Positions 52,409 to 60,412 of a stretch of DNA of 64,000 nucleotides are shown here, in pieces (position 1 is the first letter of the stretch; every line of letters starts with the position of its first letter). Origin of the DNA: JANNGC01 sp043758205. Its GTDB lineage: Bacteria > Verrucomicrobiota > Verrucomicrobiia > Limisphaerales > SIBH01. The stretch lies in NCBI GenBank assembly GCA_043758205.1, contig JAYVNY010000057.1:4904-68903 (forward strand). The letters are read 5' to 3'. The notes under the pieces were generated by a model, which had not been told where the DNA came from, did no database searches, and was given only the letters and a program-made list of their open reading frames with translations. The translations under genes were made by a program, and so were the position numbers.

Positions 52409-53143
52409 TTACTTCTTGGCTGCGGCTTTCGCGGGGGCCTTGGCTTTCTTCGCGGGGGCGGCCTTGGCCTTGGCTTCGAGTTCCGCGCGGCGCTTGGCGA
52501 CGTACTCGCGGTTCATCTTTTTCGATTCGCGGATGATGACGTAATCGCCGTTCGATCCGGGAATGGCTCCTTTGATCAACAAGAGATGATCTTCCGTGCG
52601 CACCTGAATGACTTCGAGGTTCTGCGTGGTGCGCTGAACCTGGCCCATGTGGCCGGGCATTTTCATGCCGCGATTCACCGTGCCGGGAAACAAACGACAG
52701 CCGATGGCGCCGGAGCGGCGCTTCCAGCCTTTTGCGCCGTGGGTGGCGGGGCCGCCGGCAAAGTTGTGGCGTTTCATGACACCTTCAAAACCGCGGCCCT
52801 TCGTGGTGCCGATGGCATCAATGAAATCGCCGACCGTGAAGAGATCCGCGCCGATGATGTCACCGCTCTTCACTTCCTTGGAGAAGTCGCGGAACTCTTT
52901 CACCCGCTTGAAGGCGGGGGTGCCGTGCTTCTTAAAGTGACCGAGCAGCGGCTTGGTGACGCGCTGTTCCTTCTGTTCAAAAATGCCGAGCTGCACGGCG
53001 TTGTAGCCGTCGTTGCCGCCCTGCGTCTTGACCTGAATCACGCGATTCGGTCCGACATCCACGACGGTGACGGAGTGCATCACGCCGGTGGCGTCATACA
53101 CGCGGGTCTGGCCCAATTTTTTTCCGATAAGTCCGAGAGGCAT
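52409..53143 (-). CDS. rplC: Ribosomal protein L3
   Basis: This 244-residue protein has the L3 core: MPLGLIGKKLGQTRVYDATG, RVKEFRDFSKEVKSGDII, and the FEGVMKRHNFAGGPATHGAK loop, with the GHMGQVQRTTQNLEV segment. The C-terminus carries an unusual Lys/Ala-rich tail (KAKAAPAKKAKAPAKAAAKK), a feature also seen in S11 here. L3 helps assemble the 50S subunit. It follows rpsJ by 34 bp. Confidence 0.97.
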   Translation of the reverse strand: MPLGLIGKKLGQTRVYDATGVMHSVTVVDVGPNRVIQVKTQGGNDGYNAVQLGIFEQKEQRVTKPLLGHFKKHGTPAFKRVKEFRDFSKEVKSGDIIGADLFTVGDFIDAIGTTKGRGFEGVMKRHNFAGGPATHGAKGWKRRSGAIGCRLFPGTVNRGMKMPGHMGQVQRTTQNLEVIQVRTEDHLLLIKGAIPGSNGDYVIIRESKKMNREYVAKRRAELEAKAKAAPAKKAKAPAKAAAKK

Positions 53144-53177
53144 AAAATCTTGTGGTTAGTGGTTGCGGTTGGACCGT

Positions 53178-53486
53178 TCAGATTTTGATGGTGATGTCCA
53201 CGCCGGCGGGGAGGTTGAGCTTCTTCAGCTCGTCCACCGTCTTGGCCGTGGGGTCGAGGATGTCGAGCAAACGCTTGTGCGTGCGCTGTTCGAAGGTTTC
53301 CTGGGATTTCTTGTCCGAGTGCGGCGAGCGCAGGACGGTGAAGCGTTCCACGCGGGTGGGAAGCGGGATGGGGCCGGCGACGCGCGCGCCGCTGCGCTTC
53401 ACGGTTTCGACGATCTCATGGGCCGACTGGTCAATGACGCGATGGTCATAGGCCTTGAGCCGAATACGAATACGTTGTCCTGCCAT
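53178..53486 (-). CDS. rpsJ: Ribosomal protein S10 (NusE)
   Basis: This 102-residue protein opens MAGQRIRIRLKAYDHRVIDQ, the classic S10 start, and continues SGARVAGPIPLPTRVERFTV and HSDKKSQETFEQRTHKRLLD. It functions in the 30S subunit and in NusB-NusE antitermination. It is the first gene of the minus-strand block; the upstream str operon genes (rpsL, rpsG, fusA, tuf) are not present. Confidence 0.97.
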   Translation of the reverse strand: MAGQRIRIRLKAYDHRVIDQSAHEIVETVKRSGARVAGPIPLPTRVERFTVLRSPHSDKKSQETFEQRTHKRLLDILDPTAKTVDELKKLNLPAGVDITIKI

Positions 53487-53548
53487 ACAAAGAGCAATTG
53501 TCTGTTAATGGTTAAAAAACTGCGCCGCTTTACCAAAAGCGGAGGCGG

Positions 53549-53576
53549 AATGTAGCAATCGAAAATTGGTGTGCAA
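53549..53576 (-). promoter_or_regulatory. Candidate sigma70-type promoter of the rpsJ operon
   Basis: On the minus strand TTGCAC and TACATT are separated by 16 bases, with the -10 about 63 bp upstream of the rpsJ start. The match is moderate (consensus TTGACA/TATAAT). No other promoter-like pair is clearer in this gap. Confidence 0.4.
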
Positions 53577-53878
53577 TCACTTTTTTGAAGTTTATGGGTT
53601 GTCTGCGGTGGCAGGCCGGGAAGTTACTTCCGAAGCGTCCTCGTCCCGAGTGCGGCTCTGAATCGCCCCCACTCCCAACACTCCGCGAAGCAAGAGGGGC
53701 TTGGTGTGGTGCGCACATTTTTGGAAGCAATTTCCTTCAGCGCCGCATTTACCCTGCTTATCCGCCACGGCAATTATTTGCTTGGTGTTCGCGGCTGCAT
53801 GCTTGGTGTTTGAAATTTGGACTTTTGATTTTCGCTCCTCGCGCTGCGACGATGCCACGCCGTTGGTGTCTAAAGTGC
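53577..53878. other. Non-coding stretch between rpsJ promoter region and the GDSL gene
   Basis: About 300 bp with no convincing ORF, terminator or repeat copy. It is AT-richer around 53740-53840 and should include the promoter of the downstream esterase, which I cannot place. Confidence 0.5.
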
Positions 53879-54520
53879 ATGACAATTTCACGTCGTAATC
53901 TGGTGCTGCTCGCCGCCATCGCGCTGGCGGCGCTGGTTTATTTCTTCTGGCCCGCGCGGCGCTGGGACTGGCGGAATTATCCCCCCACGGCGCACGGCCC
54001 GTGGGTGGCGTTCGGCGACAGCCTCACTCTCGGCACGGGCGCGGAGAACGGCGGCTATCCCGCGCTGCTGGGCCCGCGCCTCGGGGTGTCGGTGCAAAAT
54101 CTCGGCGTGGCCGGCGAGACGACGGCGGATGGACTCAGCCGCATCGCCGAGATCGAGTCGCTCCAACCGCGGGTGGTGCTGCTCTGTTTCGGCGGCAACG
54201 ATGTGCTGCGCGGCCAGTCGCGCGATCAGATGTTTGCCAACCTCGGCACCATGATTGATCGGCTGCATGCGCAGGGAAGTTTTGTCGTGCTGATCGGCAT
54301 TCGCGGCGCAACGGTTTTACGAGATGGGAACGCCAAAGGTTTCGCCGAACTCGCGGAGCAAAAGCAGGTCATGCACATCCCCAATCTGCTCGACGGCATC
54401 ATTGGCACTCCGAGTTTGATGTCCGACTACGTGCATCCGAACGACGCGGGCTACGAAAAGATCACCGCGCGGCTGGAGAACGAGTTGCGGCCCTTGCTGG
54501 CGAAACTGGCTGGAAAGTGA
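53879..54520 (+). CDS. GDSL/SGNH-family esterase, membrane-anchored or exported
   Basis: The start MTISRRNLVLLAAIA at 53879 gives 213 residues with an N-terminal hydrophobic helix (about 8-23) that may be a signal anchor. SGNH blocks: I, AFGDSLTLGTG (nucleophile Ser); II, the Gly of NLGVAGETTADG; III, FGGNDVL; and V, SDYVHPNDAGY with the catalytic Asp and His. It resembles TesA-like arylesterase/lysophospholipase enzymes. It is monocistronic. Confidence 0.92.
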   Translation: MTISRRNLVLLAAIALAALVYFFWPARRWDWRNYPPTAHGPWVAFGDSLTLGTGAENGGYPALLGPRLGVSVQNLGVAGETTADGLSRIAEIESLQPRVVLLCFGGNDVLRGQSRDQMFANLGTMIDRLHAQGSFVVLIGIRGATVLRDGNAKGFAELAEQKQVMHIPNLLDGIIGTPSLMSDYVHPNDAGYEKITARLENELRPLLAKLAGK

Positions 54521-54553
54521 AGAGGTCTCGCTGGTCGTAACGCCCTGATGGTC

Positions 54554-54756
54554 TCATGCCTTTTTCACGAAGCACGCTTTCACGCCCACGGCGATGCCGT
54601 CCACCTTGCAGGAGTTTTCATGGTCGCCGTCGCCGAGGCGGATGAGTTTGGATTTTGAACCGCCTTTGAGCACCTGCGTGCCGCCCAGTTTCAAATCTTT
54701 GATCAAGATGACGCAGTCGCCATCGGTGAGCGCGGTCCCGTCCGCTACTGCGCCGA
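54554..54756 (-). pseudogene. PhnA C-terminal domain remnant
   Basis: In the frame ending with TGA at 54554, the minus strand reads AVADGTALTDGDCVILIKDL, then KLGGTQVLKGGSKSKLIRLG, DGDHENSCKVDG, and a final VKKA. This matches the C-terminal domain of PhnA/YjdM proteins (a short SH3-like fold). The N-terminal zinc ribbon and a start codon are missing: the frame runs upstream into the coding region of 54745-55212 without an ATG, GTG or TTG at a sensible place. It is a truncated gene, possibly cut by rearrangement at the junction with 54745-55212. Confidence 0.65.
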
Positions 54757-55212
54757 TGGCTTGACGATTTCCCGCGTCTGAAAGTTTGTCTGCCCCCGGG
54801 CATTGCCGGCGATGAGGTGCAGCCGATAGGTGATGCCCGCCTCCAATTGATCCGGTTCGGCGCGGGGAACTTTCGGTTTCATGCCGCGAATCTTGGCTCC
54901 GTATTGCAGCGCCTTGGTCGGCACGGAGTTCGAGTCAGAGATGAGGTGCCAGACCGCGTGCGGATATTTGTTGGTCCGCTCATCGTCGGCGGCCACGACT
55001 TTGATCTCGGTGAATTTGTACGCGTGATCGAATTGAAAGGTGACCGGATACACCGGCACGTCGCCGGGGAGCGTCTTCACATTGCGCTGCGGCGGGCGGA
55101 TCTGGGGGAGAATTTGAATTTGCTGCTTCACGAACCAGTCGGTGAAGAAAGTTACGTACACGCCGGCCAGCACCACGGCCGCGGTGATCAATAAAATGCT
55201 CTGCTTGGTCAT
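54745..55212 (-). CDS. Membrane-anchored protein of unknown function
   Basis: The start MTKQSILLITAAVVLAG at 55212 gives 155 residues with one N-terminal membrane helix. The exterior part is beta-rich with VYPVTFQFDHAYKFTEIKVV and PHAVWHLISDSNS segments, ending REIVKPSAQ. I do not recognise the family. Its 3' end overlaps the PhnA-like fragment in another frame. It is divergent from the prepilin-like gene at 55338. Confidence 0.72.
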   Translation of the reverse strand: MTKQSILLITAAVVLAGVYVTFFTDWFVKQQIQILPQIRPPQRNVKTLPGDVPVYPVTFQFDHAYKFTEIKVVAADDERTNKYPHAVWHLISDSNSVPTKALQYGAKIRGMKPKVPRAEPDQLEAGITYRLHLIAGNARGQTNFQTREIVKPSAQ

Positions 55213-55337
55213 ACGGGTGAGTGGACGTTGCGAGCAGGCGATTATTCGCCAGCGTTCTTGTAAAAGATTTTTCGGCTCTGTGAATCGCGCGACCACTTCC
55301 AGTCCGCGCGAGTTGAAAACACGCATTAGGAAAACGC

Positions 55338-56075
55338 ATGAATCAGAAAATGAAAATCCAGCCCGGCACAGGCGCGTTCACGTTGATCGAGCTGCTGGTG
55401 GTCATCGCCATCATCGCCATTCTGGCCGGGATGCTCCTGCCCGCACTGGCGCGCGCGAAGGAGTCGGGCAAGCGCATCGCGTGCGTGAACAACCTGCGGC
55501 AACTCGGGCTCTCGGTGCAGATGTTCGCCGATGACAACGAGGGCCGGCATCCGGTGCGAACCATCAACGGCGTCGCCGGCGGAAGCTGGCCCACGAGCCT
55601 GCGCGATTACTACAAGGATTTGAAAATTCTCGTCTGTCCGAGCGATCTGAATCCACTCAGCAATTCCTCCGCGTCCTCGAACGATGACCGCGCTCCACGC
55701 AGCTACATTGTGAACGGCTGGAATGATTACTTCGACGCCATCACGCCGATCAGTTCCATCTCGGTGCTGGAAGGGAAGCAGATGCCGGAGGCGGGCATCA
55801 AAAACGCCAGTGACACGGTTTTGTTCGGCGAGAAGGTCGCGGACTCGATTCACTTCTACATGGATTTCATGGAGGTGGACCCCGGCGATCTGATCGGCAA
55901 CGACTTTAAGGAAGTGGATCACGACAAGCACCTGCGCACGTCGGGAGCGCAGCGGGGCGGCTCGAATTTCGCCTTCGCGGACGGCAGCGCGCGCTATGTC
56001 AAGCACTGGGGTTCAATTCAGCCGGTCAACTTGTGGGGCGTGACGGAGACCTGGCGCAATGTCGGCGTGCCCTGA
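55338..56075 (+). CDS. Prepilin-type protein of the DUF1559 class (H-X9-DG)
   Basis: This 245-residue protein has the type IV prepilin/pseudopilin N-terminus: a short basic leader, then FTLIELLVVIAIIAILAGML with cleavage expected before Phe and Glu5 present. The C-terminal part contains NFAFADGSARYVKHW, the DG-type motif typical of the large DUF1559 and related pseudopilin-like families of Planctomycetes and Verrucomicrobia. It would be cleaved by a prepilin peptidase and join a pseudopilus or surface layer. No secretion or pilus machinery gene is nearby, so it may be one of many orphan copies. Confidence 0.9.
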   Translation: MNQKMKIQPGTGAFTLIELLVVIAIIAILAGMLLPALARAKESGKRIACVNNLRQLGLSVQMFADDNEGRHPVRTINGVAGGSWPTSLRDYYKDLKILVCPSDLNPLSNSSASSNDDRAPRSYIVNGWNDYFDAITPISSISVLEGKQMPEAGIKNASDTVLFGEKVADSIHFYMDFMEVDPGDLIGNDFKEVDHDKHLRTSGAQRGGSNFAFADGSARYVKHWGSIQPVNLWGVTETWRNVGVP

Positions 56076-56171
56076 GTTTCCGCGCGGGATTCCTGCGCGC
56101 GGCGTCTCTTGAGCCAGCCCGGTGTGAAATGCCTGTTGGCACGACCGTGGGGATGCGCGATGTTCGGTCGC

Positions 56172-57296
56172 ATGACCGTGACCCTGGTCTTCCCCCAACC
56201 TCAATTTTGGCCGCGCGTTTTTTTGTGGAGCGCGTTGGTGTTGGGATTTTTCTGCGAGGCGCACGGCGCGCAGCGCACCATTCTCACCCCGACGAACACC
56301 GTTGTGCGCGTCATGGCTGCGAACGTCACGGGCGGGGCGCAGCAGTACGAGGACTTCGCCATCCGCATTTTTCAAGGGCTGAAGCCGGACATCATCGCCA
56401 TCCAGGAATTCAACTACCTCAGCGAGACCCCGGCGCAGATTCGGTCGTTTGTGGACACGGCGTTCGGCACGAACTTTTACTACTTCCGCGAGAGCGCGGC
56501 GGGCTACCAGATTCCCAACGGCATCATCAGCCGCTACCCGATCACCACGGCGAGCAACTGGACGGATGCGCTGGTGTCCAATCGCGGTTTCGCCTGGGCG
56601 CGCATTGATGTGCCAGGCACGAATGACCTCTACGTGGTGAGCGTGCATTTGAAGGCCACGAGTGGCGACACCATGGTACGCGCGGGTCAGGCCACGGCGT
56701 TGAAAAGTTTGATCCAATCCAATTTCCCCGCCAATGCGTGGGTCGTTCTCGCCGGCGACCTGAACATCTACAGCTACGCCGAGGCGGCGATGAACACCTT
56801 CCGCACCTTCCTCAGCGCCACGCCCGTTCCTGCGGATCAATCGGGCAACACGAACACCAACAACGGCCGCACTGAACCTTACGACCAGGTGCTGACCAGC
56901 CCCACGTTCATCACGAACATCACGCCCGTCGTCATCGGCGCGCAGAGTTTTGCGAACGGCTTCGTCTTCGACTCGCGCGTGTTCACGCCGCTCAGCGCCG
57001 TCGCGCCCGTGCAGAGCGCCGATTCCGGCCTCGCGCAACACATGGCCGTGATGAAAGACTTCCGCATCCAACACACCCTCACGAACTCGGTGGAAGTCCC
57101 GCGCCCCGTGCTGGTGCAATCGACGACGAATTTCTTTCGCTGGGCCGCGGTGCCGGGCATCACCTACACCGTCGAGCGCAGCACCACCTTGACGAACTGG
57201 CAGGTCGCCACGCAGTTCACCGCCCTGACCACCAACCTTACTTTCACCAACCTGCTTTCGACCAACGCCTACCGCTTTTTCCGGGTGAGCTATTGA
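56172..57296 (+). CDS. Secreted endonuclease/exonuclease/phosphatase (EEP) family protein
   Basis: The start MTVTLVFPQPQFW at 56172 (alternative ATG 56160) gives 374 residues with a signal peptide ending near AHGAQ. The EEP fold is shown by VRVMAANVTGGAQQYEDFA, PDIIAIQEFNYL (metal-binding Glu), VVSVHLKATSGD, WVVLAGDLNIYSY (catalytic Asp), and LAQHMAVMKDF (His). It could be a nuclease or phosphodiesterase acting outside the cell. The last 70 residues form a separate module, ending AYRFFRVSY, related to the C-termini of two other secreted proteins here. Confidence 0.88.
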   Translation: MTVTLVFPQPQFWPRVFLWSALVLGFFCEAHGAQRTILTPTNTVVRVMAANVTGGAQQYEDFAIRIFQGLKPDIIAIQEFNYLSETPAQIRSFVDTAFGTNFYYFRESAAGYQIPNGIISRYPITTASNWTDALVSNRGFAWARIDVPGTNDLYVVSVHLKATSGDTMVRAGQATALKSLIQSNFPANAWVVLAGDLNIYSYAEAAMNTFRTFLSATPVPADQSGNTNTNNGRTEPYDQVLTSPTFITNITPVVIGAQSFANGFVFDSRVFTPLSAVAPVQSADSGLAQHMAVMKDFRIQHTLTNSVEVPRPVLVQSTTNFFRWAAVPGITYTVERSTTLTNWQVATQFTALTTNLTFTNLLSTNAYRFFRVSY

Positions 57297-57585
57297 GTCG
57301 GCGGCGTCCGAAAAACGTCAGCGCCCGCGCCGCTTTTTCCCGTCACGCTCATCACAAACGACGCGCGCGAAGAATTCTATTGAGCCCTGGTCCGGGCACT
57401 GCGGAACTCGAAGGACTTCGCCTTCAATCCCTGAGGCCTCGCGTTGCGGGCGCGGTTGATTTGTCCTCGCGCAAAACCGCCCGCTCTGCTTCTCTCGCCC
57501 GTCCCATCGTTTCTGGTTCGTGGGCCGTGAGCCTCCAACCTTGGCAACACTCGTTTCAACTGAGTGCAGTACGGCCATCTGCATT
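57297..57585. other. 289-bp gap upstream of the S74 protein
   Basis: No ORF or strong hairpin is recognised. The segment presumably contains the promoter of the downstream gene, but no clear element can be picked. Confidence 0.4.
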
Positions 57586-59658
57586 ATGAAACTCAATTCA
57601 CTTCGGCACTTCTGGCTTATGGTCGCGGGCTTGTGTTTTCTGCCTTCCGCCTTCGGCCTTCGCCTTTCCGCCCAGGGCACGGCCTTCACCTATCAGGGGC
57701 GGCTGAACGACGGAGCGGCACCCGCCAGCGGCAGTTACGATTTGCAATTTGCCGTTTACGACGCGGCCAGCGGCGGCAGCAAGCAGGCACCGTTCATGAC
57801 CAACTCCGCCACGGCGGTGAGCAACGGGCTGTTCACGGTGACGCTCGACTTCGGGAATATTTTCTCCGGCGCGGCGCGCTGGCTGGACATCGGGGTGCGG
57901 ACGAATGGCGGCGGCACGTTCACGCTGCTGGCCCCGCGGCAGGCGTTGACGCCCACGCCGTATGCGATCTTCGCGGGCGGCGCGAGCAATCTGGTGGGCG
58001 CGGTCTCCTCGGCGAATCTGGCGGGGACGTATGCGCAGGCGGTGACGCTGAACAATCCCGGCAACGTCTTCGCGGGCGACGGCACGGGCGTGACGAATGT
58101 GAACGCGGCGCAACTCAACGGACTGGCGGCGGGAAATTTCTGGCAGCTCGGGGGCAACACTGTTTCCGCCGGACAATTTCTCGGCAGCACGAACGAACAG
58201 GCCGTGGAAATCAAAGTGAACGCTGTGCGCGCGTTGCGGTTGGAGCCTCATGCGACCAGTCCCAATGTGATCGGCGGCTTCAGCGGCAACTTCGTGGGGG
58301 AGGGATTCTTTGGCTCGACCATTGGCGGCGGCGGAAGCCTCGGCGCAAACAACACTCTTTTGGCCAGCTACGCCACCATCGCGGGCGGCTACTTCAACGA
58401 CATCGGCAAGAACTCCGATGCCAGCGTCATTGGCGGGGGACGGGACAACAACATCGCGTCCGACTTGCCGTATGCCACCATCGCGGGCGGCATCTCCAAC
58501 ACCATCGGCACGGCCTCCGAAAACAGCGCGATGGGCGGGGGCTATAACAACACCATCGCCGCCAAATCGTCTTCTGCCACCATCGCAGGAGGCTCTGCGA
58601 ACGCCATCGGCACGAACTCCCCTTTCAGCGCGATGGGCGGGGGCTTCGACAACCGCATCGCGGCCAATTCGTGGGCGGCCACCATCGCGGGGGGCAACTT
58701 CAACGGCATCGGAGTTGACGGACATTACAGCGCGATTGGCGGCGGGCAGCACAACAACATCGCGTCCAATTCGGCCTTGGCCACCATCGCAGGGGGCTGG
58801 GAAAACGACATCGGAGTCGAGGCCGATTACAGCGCGATTGGCGGCGGTCGGCACAACACCATCGCGTCCAATGCGGCCTACGCCACCATCGCGGGCGGCA
58901 CCTTCAACGACATCGGCACGAACTCCTATTTCAGCGCGATGGGCGGGGGCGAAAAAAATACCATCGGAGCCGGCTCGCCGCATGCCACTATCGCGGGGGG
59001 TAATTTCAACGACATCGGAGTTGACTCCCATCACAGCGCGATTGGCGGCGGGCAGCAAAACACCATCGCGGTCAAATCGGTTTACGCCACGATTCCCGGA
59101 GGCTGGGAGAACACCGCCACCAGCCATGCCTTTGCCGCCGGCCGCCGCGCCAAGGCCAATCATCAGGGTGCCTTTGTCTGGGGCGATTCCACCGCCGCCG
59201 ACATCACCTCCACCAGCGCCAACTCCGTGACGATGCGCGCCGCGGGCGGCTACCGGCTCTTCAGCAACGCCGCGACCAACGCCGGCGTCAGCCTGGCCGC
59301 CGGCGGCACCGCTTGGGCCGTCATCTCCGACCGCAACGTGAAAAAGGATTTCGCGCCGGTGGATGGGATCGACATCCTGAAAAAACTGGCGGCCATACCC
59401 ATCACCCGCTGGCATTACAAATGGGAACAGAGCGACACCACGCCGCACATCGGCCCCATGGCGCAGGATTTCAAAGCCGCCTTTTACCCAAACCGGGACG
59501 ACAAGAGCATCACCACCCAGGAAGCCGACGGCGTGGCGCTGGCGGCGATCCAGGGGTTGAATCAGAAGCTGGAAGAGCAAAAGGCCGAGAACATCGGATT
59601 AAAACAGCGCCTCGAAGTGCTGGAGAAAAAATTATCCGCGCTCGCAGAGAAACATTAA
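57586..59658 (+). CDS. Secreted repeat protein with C-terminal peptidase S74 (intramolecular chaperone) domain
   Basis: The start MKLNSLRHFWL at 57586 gives 690 residues with a signal peptide. The N-terminal domain starts with FTYQGRLNDGAAPASGSYDL and ends with QALTPTPYAIFAGGA, a module common to secreted proteins of this phylum. Residues about 263-510 contain seven to eight tandem 34-residue units, each of two 17-residue halves (ATIAGG-x-x-N-x-I-G and SAMGGG/SAIGGG-x-x-N-x-IA), of the kind seen in trimeric beta-roll adhesins. The C-terminus has SDRNVKKDFAPVDG, the S74 chaperone motif used by tail spikes to trimerise, then a coiled coil (LEEQKAENIGLKQRLEVLEK). It is probably a trimeric surface fibre. 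Confidence 0.9.
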   Translation: MKLNSLRHFWLMVAGLCFLPSAFGLRLSAQGTAFTYQGRLNDGAAPASGSYDLQFAVYDAASGGSKQAPFMTNSATAVSNGLFTVTLDFGNIFSGAARWLDIGVRTNGGGTFTLLAPRQALTPTPYAIFAGGASNLVGAVSSANLAGTYAQAVTLNNPGNVFAGDGTGVTNVNAAQLNGLAAGNFWQLGGNTVSAGQFLGSTNEQAVEIKVNAVRALRLEPHATSPNVIGGFSGNFVGEGFFGSTIGGGGSLGANNTLLASYATIAGGYFNDIGKNSDASVIGGGRDNNIASDLPYATIAGGISNTIGTASENSAMGGGYNNTIAAKSSSATIAGGSANAIGTNSPFSAMGGGFDNRIAANSWAATIAGGNFNGIGVDGHYSAIGGGQHNNIASNSALATIAGGWENDIGVEADYSAIGGGRHNTIASNAAYATIAGGTFNDIGTNSYFSAMGGGEKNTIGAGSPHATIAGGNFNDIGVDSHHSAIGGGQQNTIAVKSVYATIPGGWENTATSHAFAAGRRAKANHQGAFVWGDSTAADITSTSANSVTMRAAGGYRLFSNAATNAGVSLAAGGTAWAVISDRNVKKDFAPVDGIDILKKLAAIPITRWHYKWEQSDTTPHIGPMAQDFKAAFYPNRDDKSITTQEADGVALAAIQGLNQKLEEQKAENIGLKQRLEVLEKKLSALAEKH
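58371..59115 (+). repeat. Tandem 102-bp repeats within the S74 fibre gene
   Basis: About seven 102-bp units, each two 51-bp halves, encode the ATIAGG/SAMGGG alternation. Adjacent units share long identical stretches (for example gcgattggcggcggg and accatcgcgggggg-type segments), so unit number may vary by recombination without disturbing the frame. Confidence 0.85.
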
Positions 59659-59672
59659 ACCCGAATCAAACC

Positions 59673-60122
59673 ATGAAAACATCATGGCTGAAATTCTTCT
59701 TCGCCATCGCGCTGTCCGTGGCGGGAGCGGGCGCGTTGCGCGCGCAATCTTTTTCCATTGACTGGTTCACCATCGACGGCGGCGGCGGCACGAGCACGGG
59801 CGGCGTTTATTCCGTGAGCGGCACCATCGGCCAGCCGGATGCGGGCCGGATGAGCGGCGGGAATTATTCCATCGACGGCGGCTTCTGGGGCATCGTCGCA
59901 GTGCAAACGCCCGGCGGCCCGCTGCTCTCCGTCGAGCGGTTGGGCAGCTCGGTGCGCGTTTATTGGCCGCTGCCCGCCACAGGTTTCCTGCTCGACCAGA
60001 GCCTCACCGTCACCGGCGCGTGGTCGCAAGTGAGTTTCCCTTACACGACCAACGCCACGCAAATCAGCATCACCGTGCCTGCGCCCGCCGGGAACAGGTT
60101 CTACCGTTTGCGCAAGCCGTAG
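59673..60122 (+). CDS. Small exported protein with the F-Y-R-L-R-K-P C-terminal module
   Basis: The start MKTSWLKFFFAIALSV at 59673 gives 149 residues with a signal peptide ending near LRAQ. The middle is Gly-rich: FSIDWFTIDGGGGTSTGGVY and SGTIGQPDAGRMSGGNYSID, a short domain common in secreted proteins of this lineage. The last 70 residues (LLSVERLGSSVRVYWPLPAT onward to NRFYRLRKP) match the C-terminal module of the giant protein at 34012-43755. Function unknown; it is likely an exported or surface-attached protein, 14 bp after the S74 gene and probably co-transcribed. Confidence 0.85.
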   Translation: MKTSWLKFFFAIALSVAGAGALRAQSFSIDWFTIDGGGGTSTGGVYSVSGTIGQPDAGRMSGGNYSIDGGFWGIVAVQTPGGPLLSVERLGSSVRVYWPLPATGFLLDQSLTVTGAWSQVSFPYTTNATQISITVPAPAGNRFYRLRKP

Positions 60123-60376
60123 GCTGCGGAGCAAGGTAGTTGCTTCCCTTTAAGTTGAATTGGACCCTCCAGTGGTGTCCTTCGTCCGCGCGCCCGCACC
60201 GGAGAAATGCTGAGGAATTTGCGAGACCACTTGAGCGGGTTGGACAGGAGCGCCAAGTTGTTGGGGCGCGAGGTTGCGCTGGCCCTTGTGAAGCAAAAAC
60301 TGACCGCACCGCATCCGAGTCAAAGATTGCCGAAAAACCTGTTGCACCGGAAAAAGTGTTTGCCTATGTTCCGCCT
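60123..60376. other. Leader region upstream of the alpha ribosomal operon
   Basis: About 250 bp with no recognised gene; some open frames exist on both strands without family resemblance. It ends in a terminator-like hairpin (60377-60395) and probably contains the promoter of the infA operon. Confidence 0.4.
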
Positions 60377-60402
60377 CCCCGTTCCTAGAACGGGGAATTT
60401 TT
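60377..60402 (+). terminator. Terminator or attenuator hairpin immediately upstream of infA
   Basis: A perfect 8-bp stem (ccccgttc, cta loop, gaacgggg) is followed by aattttt. It ends 11-18 bases before the infA start, depending on the start chosen. Because the S74/FYRLRKP genes end about 255 bp upstream it may stop their read-through, or act as a conditional attenuator for the ribosomal operon. Confidence 0.75.
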
Positions 60403-60412
60403 GTTCATTTGC

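Noticed and set aside
58371..59115. CRISPR-like regular spacing in the 51/102-bp repeats
   Set aside because: The repeats are in-frame coding units without unique spacers between identical repeats.
57586..59658. A prophage tail-fibre locus
   Set aside because: No capsid, terminase, integrase or lysis genes are nearby and the protein has a Sec signal peptide.
59673..60122. PEP-CTERM or LPXTG sorting signal at the C-terminus
   Set aside because: The tail lacks the PEP motif, the hydrophobic helix and the LPXTG motif; the FYRLRKP ending is a different module.
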